Below are positions 7,721 through 17,045 of a DNA stretch of 64,000 nucleotides, one piece after another. The notes below the pieces were generated by a model. It made no database searches. It was not told the DNA's origin and saw nothing but the letters and a program-made list of their open reading frames with translations. The position numbers were made by a program, and so were the translations under genes. Where the stretch lies: contig NZ_CP080521.1 of NCBI RefSeq assembly GCF_019468565.1, positions 6,076,001-6,140,000 on the forward strand, read 5' to 3'. How positions within the stretch are numbered: the first letter of the stretch is position 1; the number at the start of each line of letters is the position of its first letter. The stretch comes from Pseudonocardia sp. DSM 110487 (lineage in GTDB: Bacteria > Actinomycetota > Actinomycetes > Mycobacteriales > Pseudonocardiaceae).

Positions 7721-8950
7721 ATGGACTGGGCGCGACTGCTGCACAACCGGGACTTCCTGCTCTTCTGGTCCGGTGTCGTCCTCTCGCAGATCGGGACGAG
7801 GGCGACCGTCGCGGCCGGCCTCTGGCAGGTCTACGAGCTCACCGGATCGATCGCAGCGACCGGGCTCGTCGGCGGCGCCCAGGCCGTGGCGCTGGTCGTG
7901 CTGAGCCCGCTTGGCGGGGTGCTCGCCGACCGCTGGGACCGCCGCCGCCTGCTGCAGGCGAGCCAGGCCGTCGCCATGCTCGTGGCCCTCGCGATGGCCG
8001 CCGTCTCGCTGGCCGGCGTCGCGCAGGCGTGGCACGTGATCGCCGGGGTCCTGGTCACGACGGCGGCGGCCACGTTCGACCAGCCCTGCCGGCAGGCGCT
8101 GGTGCCGGCCCTCGTCCCGCGCGACGCGCTCCCCGCGGCGATCGCGCTGCTGAACCCCTCCCGCGAGGTCGCCGTGCTCGTCGGGCCCGCGCTCGGCGGC
8201 CTGCTCATCGCCGCGGACGGCCCAGGGCTGGTGTACCTGCTCGACGGGATCTCCTACGCGGCGCTCGTCGCCGTGCTGGCAGCGGTCCGCGTTCCACCCC
8301 TCCTCCGCGGGGACGCGCCGCGCTCGATCAGTGCGGAGATGGCCGAGGGCTTCCGGTACGTACGGCGGCGGCCGATCATCTGGTCGCTGTGCGGACTGGA
8401 CCTGGTCCTGACCGTCTTCGGCGCCTACCGGGTACTGCTACCCGCCATCGCCGACCGCCTGGACATCGGGCCCGCCGGGTACGGGCTGCTGTCCGCGGCG
8501 CCCTCGCTCGGCGCGCTGCTCGCGACGTACGGGATCGTGCGGCTGGTCTCCCGGTCGCATCGGCTGGGCCGCGCGCTGCTCACGTCCACAGTCGGCTACG
8601 GCCTGGTCGCGATCGCGTTCGCGCAGGTCTCGGTTCTGGGCGCCGTCGTGCTGTTCGCGCTGCTGCTCGGTGCCTTCGACGCCGCCGCGACCACGATCCG
8701 GCACGCGGCGGTGCAGCTGGAGACGCCCGACGAGCTGCGTGGCCGGGTGCAGTCGCTCTACCAGATCACCTCCCGGGGCGGGCCTGCGCTCGGCGACGTC
8801 GTGATCGGCGTGGCCGCCGCCGCGCTCGGCCCGGTCACCGCGCTCACGGCGGGCGCGACGTTGCCGGTGCTGGCCGCGCTCGTGCTGCTCGCCCGGCCGA
8901 ACGTCGTGCGCGACTACGCGGGGATCGCCGCGAAGGGGGCGGCTGCGTGA
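7721..8950 (+). CDS. MFS transporter, MFS_3/EntS type
   Basis: The protein has 409 residues and about 12 hydrophobic helices. The family loop motif is GVLADRWDRRRL near residue 65. It starts 6 bp after the ATPase and its stop overlaps the start of the flavin hydroxylase (GTGA), so it is in the same operon. It could export a pathway intermediate or import a related substrate. The sequence does not say which. Confidence 0.82.
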   Translation: MDWARLLHNRDFLLFWSGVVLSQIGTRATVAAGLWQVYELTGSIAATGLVGGAQAVALVVLSPLGGVLADRWDRRRLLQASQAVAMLVALAMAAVSLAGVAQAWHVIAGVLVTTAAATFDQPCRQALVPALVPRDALPAAIALLNPSREVAVLVGPALGGLLIAADGPGLVYLLDGISYAALVAVLAAVRVPPLLRGDAPRSISAEMAEGFRYVRRRPIIWSLCGLDLVLTVFGAYRVLLPAIADRLDIGPAGYGLLSAAPSLGALLATYGIVRLVSRSHRLGRALLTSTVGYGLVAIAFAQVSVLGAVVLFALLLGAFDAAATTIRHAAVQLETPDELRGRVQSLYQITSRGGPALGDVVIGVAAAALGPVTALTAGATLPVLAALVLLARPNVVRDYAGIAAKGAAA

Positions 8951-10491
8951 ACCACCAGGTCGTGATCGTGGGTGGTGGACCGGTCGGCACAGGGCTCGCC
9001 CTCGAGCTGGGGCTGCGCGGGATCCGCTGCGTCGTCGTGGAGCAACGCACCGAGCTCTCGATGATCCCCAAAGGGCAGGGCCTGTCCCAACGCACGATGG
9101 AGCACATGTGGCGCTGGGGCGTGGCCGAGGAGATCCGCGCCGCCCGCACCATGCCGCCCGGGTACGCGATCGGCCAGGTCACCGCCTACGAGAACCTGAT
9201 GGGCGAGTTCTGGGCGGCGCCGCCCGCGCGCGAGCTGGTGCAGCCCTACTACTTCCAGGCCAACGAACGCCTGCCGCAGTACCGCACGGAGGAGGTGCTG
9301 CGCCGCCGCCTCGCCACGCTCCCCCACATCGACGTGCGGCTCGGCCTGCGGGCCGTCGCGGTCGAGCAGGACATCTACGGCGTGCGCGTCACGACCGACG
9401 GCGACGGCGGGCGGGAGGTGCTGACCGGCGACTACGTCGTCGGCTGCGACGGCGGGCGATCGGTCGTGCGGGAGGAGGCCGATATCCCGCGCAGCGGCAC
9501 CGACTGGGACGAGCTCGTCGCGCTCGTCGTCTTCCGCTCCCGCGAGCTGCACGAGGCGCTACGCCGCTTCCCCGACCGGTCCACCTACCGCGTGCTGCAC
9601 CCGGCGCTGAAGGGCTACTGGATGTTCTTCGGGCGGGTCGACGTGGGCGGGCAGTTCTTCTTCCACGCCCCGGTCCCCCGGAACGCGCGGGTGGGCCGAT
9701 ACGACTTCGCCGGGCTGCTGCACCGCGCCGCCGGGTTCACGTTCGACTGCGACATCGAGCACGTCGGCTTCTGGGACCTGCGGGTGCAGGTGGCCCACAC
9801 GTACCGGGCCGGCCGCGTCTTCATCGCGGGGGACGCGGCGCACACCCACCCGCCCTACGGCGGGTTCGGCCTCAACAACGGGCTGGAGGACGCGGTCAAC
9901 CTCGGCTGGAAGCTCGCCGCCGTGCTGCAGGGCTGGGGCGGCGAGGACCTGCTGGAGTCCTACAGCCTCGAACGGCAGCCGGTCTTCCGCGATGTCGGGG
10001 AGGACATCATCGGCGGCTGGATCCGCGACGACCGCGTGTTCCTCGACTCGCACGACCCGAAGCTCGACCGGGCGGCGTTCGAGCACCGGTTCGCCGACGT
10101 GGCCGCGGGGTTCGGGCGGCGGCTGCGCGACTTCGAACCGCACTACGAGGGTTCGCCGATCGTCCTCGGCCCATCTCGCGGCGTCGTCAGCGCGCACGGG
10201 GAGCACACCTTCCGCGCCAGGGCCGGCCACCACCTCCCCCCGCTGCGACTCTCGGACGGGCGCAACGTCTTCGAGGCGCTCGGCGCCGGCTTCACGCTCC
10301 TGGCCTTCGACGCCGACACCGACGGGTGGGACGGGCTGCCCCTGACCGTCGTCCGGGACACGTGTGCGGACGGGCGGGAGGCCTACGGCACGCGGCTGAT
10401 CCTCATCCGCCCTGACCAGTACGTGGCCTGGACCGGCGACGCGACGCCGGTGAACCCGGGAGCCGTGCTGCGGGCGGTAGCCGGGCGGTAG
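8947..10491 (+). CDS. Class A FAD-dependent aromatic hydroxylase (PheA/TfdB/MhpA type)
   Basis: The start is GTG at 8947 with a 4-bp overlap with the MFS stop, giving 514 residues. The N-terminal dinucleotide site is VVIVGGGPVGTGLALELGLRG. The second FAD/NADPH motif is VVGCDGGRSVVRE, and the FAD ribityl motif is RVFIAGDAAHTHPPYGGFGLN. These three are diagnostic of the phenol/hydroxyphenylpropionate hydroxylase family, which adds one oxygen to an activated ring using NAD(P)H and O2. The C-terminal thioredoxin-like domain of this family seems present but short (about 400-514). In this cluster it may hydroxylate an aromatic acid before ring opening. Confidence 0.88.
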   Translation: MNHQVVIVGGGPVGTGLALELGLRGIRCVVVEQRTELSMIPKGQGLSQRTMEHMWRWGVAEEIRAARTMPPGYAIGQVTAYENLMGEFWAAPPARELVQPYYFQANERLPQYRTEEVLRRRLATLPHIDVRLGLRAVAVEQDIYGVRVTTDGDGGREVLTGDYVVGCDGGRSVVREEADIPRSGTDWDELVALVVFRSRELHEALRRFPDRSTYRVLHPALKGYWMFFGRVDVGGQFFFHAPVPRNARVGRYDFAGLLHRAAGFTFDCDIEHVGFWDLRVQVAHTYRAGRVFIAGDAAHTHPPYGGFGLNNGLEDAVNLGWKLAAVLQGWGGEDLLESYSLERQPVFRDVGEDIIGGWIRDDRVFLDSHDPKLDRAAFEHRFADVAAGFGRRLRDFEPHYEGSPIVLGPSRGVVSAHGEHTFRARAGHHLPPLRLSDGRNVFEALGAGFTLLAFDADTDGWDGLPLTVVRDTCADGREAYGTRLILIRPDQYVAWTGDATPVNPGAVLRAVAGR

Positions 10492-10589
10492 CCGCTGTGG
10501 ATCAGGGGTGGTAGACCTTCGTGTGTTGATCAGCCGGCTCGTCCTGTCCGATCCGGTGAACTGACCCTGCGCGGAACGGGCGGACTCTC

Positions 10590-13500
10590 GTGGACACCAC
10601 TCTCGCGACGAGGGTCGTCGTTCGGGTACTGGGCGACGACGGCCTGCCGGTCGGTGCGGGTTTCCTCGTCGGACCGGACGTGGTCGCGACGTGCGCGCAC
10701 GTCGTGGCCTCGGCCGTCGGCGGGGACGCGTTCGGGCCGTCCGCGCCGCGCGGGCCCGTCCGGCTGGACTTTCCGATGTTCCGCGGGGCGGGCGCCGAGC
10801 AGGCCGTCGCGGCGGTCGCCGATGTGCGGGAGTGGCATCCCATCGGGCCCGACGGCTCGGGCGACATCGCGCTGCTGACGCTGCGCGAGCCGCCACCGTC
10901 CGGCGCCCGGATGCCGCCGCTGCGCCGGGTCGACCGGCTGTGGGGTCACGAGTTCCGCGTGCTCGGCTTCCCCGACGGGATGGCGGACGGCGTGTGGGCC
11001 ACCGGCGCGATCCGCGGCGAGCAGGGCCTGCGGTGGTTCCAGCTGCAGGCCGCGGTCGGCGACCAGGCGATCGTCGAGGGGTTCAGCGGCTCCCCGGTGT
11101 GGGACGACGAGTCCGGCGCGGTGGTCGGGATGACCGTCGCCAGTGACGCCACCGGGAGCAGCACCACCGCCTACCTCATACCGATCGACCAGGTCATCGG
11201 CATCGACCCCGCGCTGCTGCCCTGCCCGTACCGGGGCCTGCGACCGTTCGGCGAGGAACACGCCGCCTATTTCTTCGGCCGCGAGCGAGACATCGCGCGG
11301 CTCGTCGACCTCATCGATCGCGAGCCGCTGGTCGCGGTGGCCGGGCCGTCGGGTGCCGGCAAGTCCTCGCTCGTCCGGGCCGGCCTGTTGCCGCGCTTGC
11401 GTGCTGCGGGTGACCTCGTCGCCGAGCTGCGTCCGGCGCCGCGGTCGCGACCCGAGGCCGCGCTGGTGGACGCGATCGCATCCGTCGTCGCGGGTGCGAC
11501 CGTTCCGGGCGACGGCGACGCATCCGTCTCCGAGCTCGTCGCCTCCATCGGCGATGCCCGAGTCCTGCTCGTGGTCGATCAGTTCGAAGAGCTGGCCGCC
11601 GCGGACCCCGAGGGCGCGCAACGGCTGGTCGCGCTGATCGGCGAGCTGATCGGCGAGGCGGCGGGCGGCGAACGCCCTGCGGTCCGTGCGGTGCTGACCC
11701 TGCGATCGGCGACGCTGGACACCGTGCTCGCCCCGGGCACGGTCGACATGCTCGGCACCGGCACGATGCTGCTCGCGCCCATGGAGCGCGGGCAGCTGCG
11801 CGATGCCATCGTCGCGCCGGCCGAGCGTGCGCCCGGGCTCTCGTTCGAGGCCGGGCTGGTCGACCGGATCCTCGACGACGCCGCGGCCGAACCCGGCCAG
11901 CTGCCACTCGTCGAGTCGCTGCTCACCGAGCTGTGGGAACGCCGCGAGGGCGGCCATCTCACCGTGGACGCCTACGAGCGGGCCGGTGGTGTCGCCGGGG
12001 TTGTCGCGACCCATGCCGAAGAGGTGGTCGGGCGGTTCACCGACCCCGCCGACGAGGGCCGGTTGCGGCGGCTCTTCACCTCGCTCGCAACCTCCGACCG
12101 CGACGGCCGGTTCGTGCGCAGGCCGGTGCCGCTCGCCGAGCTCGCCCCCGACCTGCTCCCCCTGCTACCGCCGCTGACGGACGGGCGCCTGGTGGTGGTC
12201 GAGCGCGGGCCGCGCGGCGAAGATCTCGTCCAGCTCGCCCATCAGGCCCTGATCGCGCACTGGCCGCGGCTGCACGACTGGCTGGCCGAGGACCGCGACT
12301 TCCTCACCTGGCGCGCGCAGCTCGACCAGCAGCGGGAACGCTGGGACGACGGCGGGCGCGACGACGGCGCACTGCTGCGGGGCGCGGCGCTCGCCGCGGC
12401 ACAGGACTGGCTGCCCCGCAGAACGGCCGACGTCGCCCCCGCCACCCATGACTACGTCCGGCGCAGCACCGCGCGCCAGCGGCGGGAGGTACGGCGGTGG
12501 CGCACCGTGACCGCCGTGCTCGCGATCCTCGTGCTCGCCGCGGCCGGCCTCTCCGCCGTCGCCGTCGCACGGGGCAACGAGGTCACGGAGCAGCTCCGGC
12601 TGGCGAATGCGGAGGTCATGGGTCAGGCGGCGCTCGGCCGCCAGCTGACGGATCCCGTGGCGGCCACCGCGCTGGCGCTCACCGCGTGGCGGGCCGACCC
12701 GGAGAACTCCGCGGCCCGCAACGCCATGGCACGGCTCGCGCTGGGCATGCGCTCGGTCGACCAGGTCATCCCCGACGTCGTCGACCAGGCGATCATCGCC
12801 TTCGGAACCAACGGCGACGGCGACACGATCGTGGTCCAGAACGGACCCGGCGTGCGCGTCCTCACCGGTACTCGCGGCGCTGCCGTGCAGAGCTGGGACC
12901 TTCCCGAAACACCCGGCGGGTTCACCAAGTACCTCGTCACTCCCGACGGTCGGACCGTCATCACCTCGGGCACCACGGGCGTGGTGTCCGTCTGGGACGT
13001 GGCGAACCGCACGGGGCCGGTGGAGGTGGGCGGCGCGGCGGGCCTGGCGATGGCGGAGACGCTCAGCATCTCGGCAGACGGGACCAAGGTGTACTGGCTG
13101 ACGCGTCCGGTCGCCGGAGCCATCCAGCTGGTCATCTGGGATCTCGCGGCGAACGCCGCGGTGCCACACGGGCTCGGCCCGCTCGCCTCCCGCGACATCG
13201 ATCTCGACTCGATCGCGATGACGGTCGACCCCCAAGTCGTGATCATCACGAGCGCGACGGCCGACGGGACACCGACGGGTGCGGTCGCCCGTTCGCTCGT
13301 GGACGGCGCGACGATCGCCACCGTGCCACCGGGAGTGCTCGTCGACGTCGGCTCCGGCAGCCAGATCCTCGCCTGCGTCGAAGGCGCGCCCTCCCAAGCC
13401 GTGTTGTGGGATCCGCTCACCGGACGCGAGGTGCGCCGGATCGACCTCCTTGCCGACTGCAGTCCCGCCTATCTGAAGGATCACCTAACCGCTGATTACA

Positions 13501-14786
13501 GCCATCTCCTGGAGACCCGCACCCGGGTACGCGATCGGGACAGCGACGACGCGCGGATCACCAGCATCGAGGACAGCCGGACCTTCGACCTGACGTCGCC
13601 GCCCTCAGCGGCCACGACCGTCACGCCCACGATGGCGTCCTCCTCGTCCTCCGCCGCCGGCACGTCCTTCATCCTCCCGGCAGACACCGCTGCTGATCGG
13701 ATCGACGTCCTCGTCCCGCGCGGACGATCCGTCCTCCGCCTGCACGCCGTCTCCGACGTCACGGGGATGGAGCCGACCGTGCAGGCCGTCGGGCTGTCCG
13801 CCGACGGCCGCTACGAGGTGGTCTTGTCCCGCGACCGGTACACGGTGCGCGCACGAGGCACCCGGCAGGTCATCGCGACGCTCCCGAAGTCACAGCTCGC
13901 GGACCAAGGTGAACTCGGCCAGAGCCTCGAGGGCAACGAGCTGGGAATACTCACGAAGGCCGCGGATCACTGGTCGTACGCCGAGTACGCCATACCCTCG
14001 CTCTCGCTCATCGCTCGCTACCCCGTCCCGATCCCGACCGACCTTTCGATCCTCCAACTGATGTTGGCGATGGCCGTCTCGCCCGATCGCGTCGCCACGA
14101 TCACCGAAGGCGTCCTGCTCGTGTGGAACCGCCGAACGGGAGAACGCGTGGGCAAGCCGATCAACCTGGCGACCGACGGGTTCCGGGCGGACTACTTCAA
14201 GACCCGCCAAGAGCTGGCTCTCGGCCCCACCGGTCAGGTCGCGGTGGTGGGTCCCGACGCGATCGAGTTCTGGGACCCGGTCGCCGGATCACGGATCGGC
14301 GAGATCCGGCCGGAGCCCTCCGGGACGTACCCCACGCTCATCACGATGAATCCCAGCGGGACGCTCTTCGCGACGGTTGCGATCGACTTCTCCGTGCAGG
14401 TCTGGGACTTCGACCGCAGAGTACCGGTCGGTGAACGACTCGAGCTTCCGACGCTCGGCTACGTGAAGGCGTTCACCGACGACGGCAACCTGGCCATCAT
14501 GCAGGAAGCCGGGGACGGCAGCTTCCAGCTCGTGTTCTGGGACTGGAGGACCGGTCGACAGGGCGCAACGCTGCGGGTGGCCGAGCCGCACGACCTGAGC
14601 AATTTCACCGCGGCCGACGGCCGGCACTACGTGTTGAACGGGCAGGGCACCGCGCTTCCCGTCTTGCTCCCGCTCAACGCACGGGACTGGTTCGACCAGC
14701 TCTGCCGGATCACCGACCGCCCGTTCACCCCGGCCGAACGGGAGCTGCTGCCCGCCGAGGTCGACGACGAACGGCCGTGCGGCTGA
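10590..14786 (+). CDS. Trypsin-like protease / STAND NTPase / WD40 beta-propeller protein
   Basis: The protein has 1398 residues. Residues about 1-205 form a trypsin-like serine protease domain with His37 (ATCAHV), Asp92 (GSGDIALL) and Ser166 (GFSGSP). From about 212 an nSTAND NTPase follows, with entry text CPYRGLRPF, Walker A GPSGAGKSS (Lys258) and Walker B VLLVVD (Asp330) in VVDQFEEL. The end of this module has HQALIAHWPRLHDWL (551-565). One membrane-like helix lies at about 638-660, then a region rich in WD-type repeats (for example VSVWDVAN, LVIWDLAA, VQVWDFDR, LVFWDWRT). The architecture matches predicted bacterial conflict or apoptosis-like systems in which a propeller sensor triggers the NTPase and a protease effector. 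It is convergent with the cupin gene (1-bp gap) and lies inside the catabolic island. Confidence 0.85.
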   Translation: MDTTLATRVVVRVLGDDGLPVGAGFLVGPDVVATCAHVVASAVGGDAFGPSAPRGPVRLDFPMFRGAGAEQAVAAVADVREWHPIGPDGSGDIALLTLREPPPSGARMPPLRRVDRLWGHEFRVLGFPDGMADGVWATGAIRGEQGLRWFQLQAAVGDQAIVEGFSGSPVWDDESGAVVGMTVASDATGSSTTAYLIPIDQVIGIDPALLPCPYRGLRPFGEEHAAYFFGRERDIARLVDLIDREPLVAVAGPSGAGKSSLVRAGLLPRLRAAGDLVAELRPAPRSRPEAALVDAIASVVAGATVPGDGDASVSELVASIGDARVLLVVDQFEELAAADPEGAQRLVALIGELIGEAAGGERPAVRAVLTLRSATLDTVLAPGTVDMLGTGTMLLAPMERGQLRDAIVAPAERAPGLSFEAGLVDRILDDAAAEPGQLPLVESLLTELWERREGGHLTVDAYERAGGVAGVVATHAEEVVGRFTDPADEGRLRRLFTSLATSDRDGRFVRRPVPLAELAPDLLPLLPPLTDGRLVVVERGPRGEDLVQLAHQALIAHWPRLHDWLAEDRDFLTWRAQLDQQRERWDDGGRDDGALLRGAALAAAQDWLPRRTADVAPATHDYVRRSTARQRREVRRWRTVTAVLAILVLAAAGLSAVAVARGNEVTEQLRLANAEVMGQAALGRQLTDPVAATALALTAWRADPENSAARNAMARLALGMRSVDQVIPDVVDQAIIAFGTNGDGDTIVVQNGPGVRVLTGTRGAAVQSWDLPETPGGFTKYLVTPDGRTVITSGTTGVVSVWDVANRTGPVEVGGAAGLAMAETLSISADGTKVYWLTRPVAGAIQLVIWDLAANAAVPHGLGPLASRDIDLDSIAMTVDPQVVIITSATADGTPTGAVARSLVDGATIATVPPGVLVDVGSGSQILACVEGAPSQAVLWDPLTGREVRRIDLLADCSPAYLKDHLTADYSHLLETRTRVRDRDSDDARITSIEDSRTFDLTSPPSAATTVTPTMASSSSSAAGTSFILPADTAADRIDVLVPRGRSVLRLHAVSDVTGMEPTVQAVGLSADGRYEVVLSRDRYTVRARGTRQVIATLPKSQLADQGELGQSLEGNELGILTKAADHWSYAEYAIPSLSLIARYPVPIPTDLSILQLMLAMAVSPDRVATITEGVLLVWNRRTGERVGKPINLATDGFRADYFKTRQELALGPTGQVAVVGPDAIEFWDPVAGSRIGEIRPEPSGTYPTLITMNPSGTLFATVAIDFSVQVWDFDRRVPVGERLELPTLGYVKAFTDDGNLAIMQEAGDGSFQLVFWDWRTGRQGATLRVAEPHDLSNFTAADGRHYVLNGQGTALPVLLPLNARDWFDQLCRITDRPFTPAERELLPAEVDDERPCG

Positions 14787-14787
14787 C

Positions 14788-15387
14788 TCACCCGGCGCGC
14801 AGGTACTCGCGGATCCTCTCGGCATCGAGCACGACCGACGGGTCGTACTCCGGCGCATCCTCGATCTGCTCCAGGTCGTTCAGGCCGCACTGCTGGTAGA
14901 TCCGGTTGATCGCCGAGATCAGGCGCGCCGGGCGGCGGGGGTCGGCGTTGAAGTGCTGGTGGATCGTGTTCGGCGGCACGTAGATGACGTCGCCCGCCTC
15001 CCACTCGAAGCGCTTCACCTCGTCCCGGGGCTTCCAGTGGTAGGTGTCGGTGATCTCGACGTCGCAGTCCTGGTGCAGGTCGTAACCGCGGCCCTCGAGC
15101 ACGTAGAGGCACTCCTCGGCCAGGTGCCGGTGCTTACCGGAGCGGCTGCCGGCTGGGATGATCTGCATGTAGGCGTCGACCGTCTCCATGCGCGTGTTGA
15201 GGTCCTCGTTGATCAGGTGCTTGAGCAGCCCCTGCCGGGACATCTCCCACGGCATGTCCGCCGGCTTGAGGATCTTGCGGCGGCCGGCGTTGCGCTGGGG
15301 CGCCTCGGCGGCGTCCTGGAGCAGGTTGGCGTACAGGGGTGCGTTCTCGGTGCCCGCCACCCATGCCGCCGTCTCCGACCAGGCCAT
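14788..15387 (-). CDS. Single-cupin protein, C-terminal-half type
   Basis: The protein has 199 residues; ATG at 15387 shares one base with the stop of the upstream cupin gene (TGATG). One cupin barrel is visible: motif 1 with KHRHLAEECLYVLEGRGYDLH gives metal ligands His-x-His and Glu, and motif 2 with GDVIYVPPNTIHQHFN gives the last His. It resembles the second half of the 325-residue bicupin at 32823-33800. Such cupins often bind Fe(II) or Mn(II) and act as dioxygenases or isomerases. The function here is unknown; a heteromer with its neighbour is likely. Confidence 0.78.
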   Translation of the reverse strand: MAWSETAAWVAGTENAPLYANLLQDAAEAPQRNAGRRKILKPADMPWEMSRQGLLKHLINEDLNTRMETVDAYMQIIPAGSRSGKHRHLAEECLYVLEGRGYDLHQDCDVEITDTYHWKPRDEVKRFEWEAGDVIYVPPNTIHQHFNADPRRPARLISAINRIYQQCGLNDLEQIEDAPEYDPSVVLDAERIREYLRAG

Positions 15388-15965
15388 CAGTAGCCCTCCG
15401 GCGGGTGGTTGAAGTCCTCTTCCTCCTCGCGGACCTCGAACCCGACGCCCTCCGGCGTCGGCTCGGTCTGGCGGGGCTCCACCTGCTTCTGGAACAGCAT
15501 GTTCATGAACATGTACATCGGCTTGGTCTTGATGACCAGGGCGCGGGCCGGGCGGTGCGGGTCGGCGTTGAAGTGCTGGTGCACGCAGTTGTTGTGCACG
15601 ATCGCGACGTCGCCCGCCTCCCAGTCGTAGCGCTCGCCGTCGTGGATCTCGTAGCCGTGGCCGTCGAGGATGTAGAACGCCGCCTCGTTGACGTGCCCGT
15701 GCTTCTGCGACTTCCCGCCGGGGCCGTACTCCTCCAGGTGGAGGTGGAAGGTCTGCGTGATGCCGTCCTTCGGCTCGACGTAGTGCCTGCTGTACGCCTG
15801 CGGGCCGTCGACGAACTTGATCTCGCTCGCCTTCCGCACGCGCGGCATCGAGCGCAGCCGCTCCAGTTCGGCGTTCAGGCCGTAGTCGCCCTGGACGGCG
15901 CGGACGAACGTGCGGTTCTTGTTGCTGTGGTAGAGCTCCTGGGGCGCGTCGTCGGGCGGCGACAT
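15387..15965 (-). CDS. Single-cupin protein, N-terminal-half type
   Basis: The protein has 192 residues. The cupin core contains KHGHVNEAAFYILDGHGYEIH (motif 1, His-x-His, Glu) and AIVHNNCVHQHFN (motif 2, His). The segment NEAAFYIL-GYEIHD-ERYDW is shared with the first half of the bicupin at 32823-33800. Together this gene and the one downstream correspond to the two halves of that protein. The promoter region holds the 17-bp palindrome at 15984. It is cytoplasmic, with no signal peptide. Confidence 0.8.
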   Translation of the reverse strand: MSPPDDAPQELYHSNKNRTFVRAVQGDYGLNAELERLRSMPRVRKASEIKFVDGPQAYSRHYVEPKDGITQTFHLHLEEYGPGGKSQKHGHVNEAAFYILDGHGYEIHDGERYDWEAGDVAIVHNNCVHQHFNADPHRPARALVIKTKPMYMFMNMLFQKQVEPRQTEPTPEGVGFEVREEEEDFNHPPEGY

Positions 15966-15983
15966 CCCGACCTCCTCCCGATT

Positions 15984-16000
15984 GGACTGATAGTTTTACC
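15984..16000. promoter_or_regulatory. GntR-type 17-bp palindrome upstream of the split cupins
   Basis: GGACTGATAGTTTTACC matches the island consensus at 11 of 16 positions. It ends one base before the stop of the TctC gene and lies 18 bp upstream of the cupin ATG, so the cupin pair can be controlled separately from the TctABC genes upstream. Confidence 0.5.
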
Positions 16001-17035
16001 TTAGTACATGCCCGCCAGCAGCTCGCGGTACCGCGCCGGCGCACCGAGGATCCGCTGCACGAGTCCGTCGAGCTCGGTACCGCCGAGGAAGGCGAGCTCG
16101 CGCTCCTGCTGCTGGGCCGCGGCGAGCAGGTCCGGGTTGGCCATCACGGCGGCCATCGCATCCCGCCAGCAGCCCGAGGCCGCCTCGTCCATGCGCGGCG
16201 GGCCCACGAGCGGGCGGCCGATCTCGATCAGCGCGAGGTGAGCGTCGATCAGGGCCCGCTGCTCGTCGTTCATCGGCACGTCACGGACCCACGGGACGTC
16301 GGCCCGCAGCCACGACGGCGACTCCTCCCCCATGCGCAGCACCGGGGTCTGCGTACCCTCCTCGATCGCCTGGCGGCGGCTGCCGGGGTTGCCGGACATG
16401 CCGTCGACGGCGCCCTGGAGGATCGCGAGCTCGGTCTCCCCCGACCCGGGGAACCCGGTCACCACCTCCGCGTTGATGTCGAACACCCTGGTGAGCAGGG
16501 AGGCGGTGACGTAGTCCTCCGCGCCCGGCCCGGTGGAGCCCCAGCGGAACTGCGGCGCGGCGCGCACCGCCTCGAACGTCTGATACGGCCCGCTGGCGCT
16601 CGTGACGATGAGCGGGGGCTCACTCACGACGCGGCCGATGTAGGTGAAGTCGTCGAGGGAGAACTGGGCGCCGTCCGCCCCGGCCAGCGACGAGCCACCG
16701 GCACCGACCCCGTTCATGATCGCGATCGTGGTGCCGTCGGCATTCTCGGTCAGGAGGTTGTTCAGGGCGAGCAGGCCGCCCGCGCCGGGCTGGTTCTGCA
16801 CGGCGATCGTGGCGCCGGTCTGCTCCTCGAGGTACGGGGCGAGCAGCCGCGCGTAGGAGTCGTAGCCGCCGCCAGGCTCGTAGGGAACGACGAGCGACAC
16901 GGTCTCCCCGTCGAGAGAGGAGCAGGCCGGCAGCGCTTCACCGGCGGCAGGGGCGCCGCTCGAACACCCCGCCAGCACGCCTGCCCCAACGCCCAGCGCG
17001 ACCACGGCCGTGAGGCCCCGCCGACGGTCCCCCAT
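16001..17035 (-). CDS. tctC: Tripartite tricarboxylate transporter substrate-binding lipoprotein (TctC/BugD type)
   Basis: The protein has 344 residues with a signal peptide and lipobox VLAGCSSG. The body has the Bug/TctC fold, including VSLVVPYEPGGGYDSYARLLAPYLEE and NQPGAGGLLALNNLL, the segments that bind the carboxylate of the ligand in this family. Members bind di- and tricarboxylates and aromatic acids such as terephthalate. It is the last gene of a tctA-tctB-tctC operon, 10 bp after tctB. The dicarboxylate preference suits a phthalate-like substrate, but this is inference. Confidence 0.88.
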   Translation of the reverse strand: MGDRRRGLTAVVALGVGAGVLAGCSSGAPAAGEALPACSSLDGETVSLVVPYEPGGGYDSYARLLAPYLEEQTGATIAVQNQPGAGGLLALNNLLTENADGTTIAIMNGVGAGGSSLAGADGAQFSLDDFTYIGRVVSEPPLIVTSASGPYQTFEAVRAAPQFRWGSTGPGAEDYVTASLLTRVFDINAEVVTGFPGSGETELAILQGAVDGMSGNPGSRRQAIEEGTQTPVLRMGEESPSWLRADVPWVRDVPMNDEQRALIDAHLALIEIGRPLVGPPRMDEAASGCWRDAMAAVMANPDLLAAAQQQERELAFLGGTELDGLVQRILGAPARYRELLAGMY

Positions 17036-17045
17036 CGTTCCCCCC

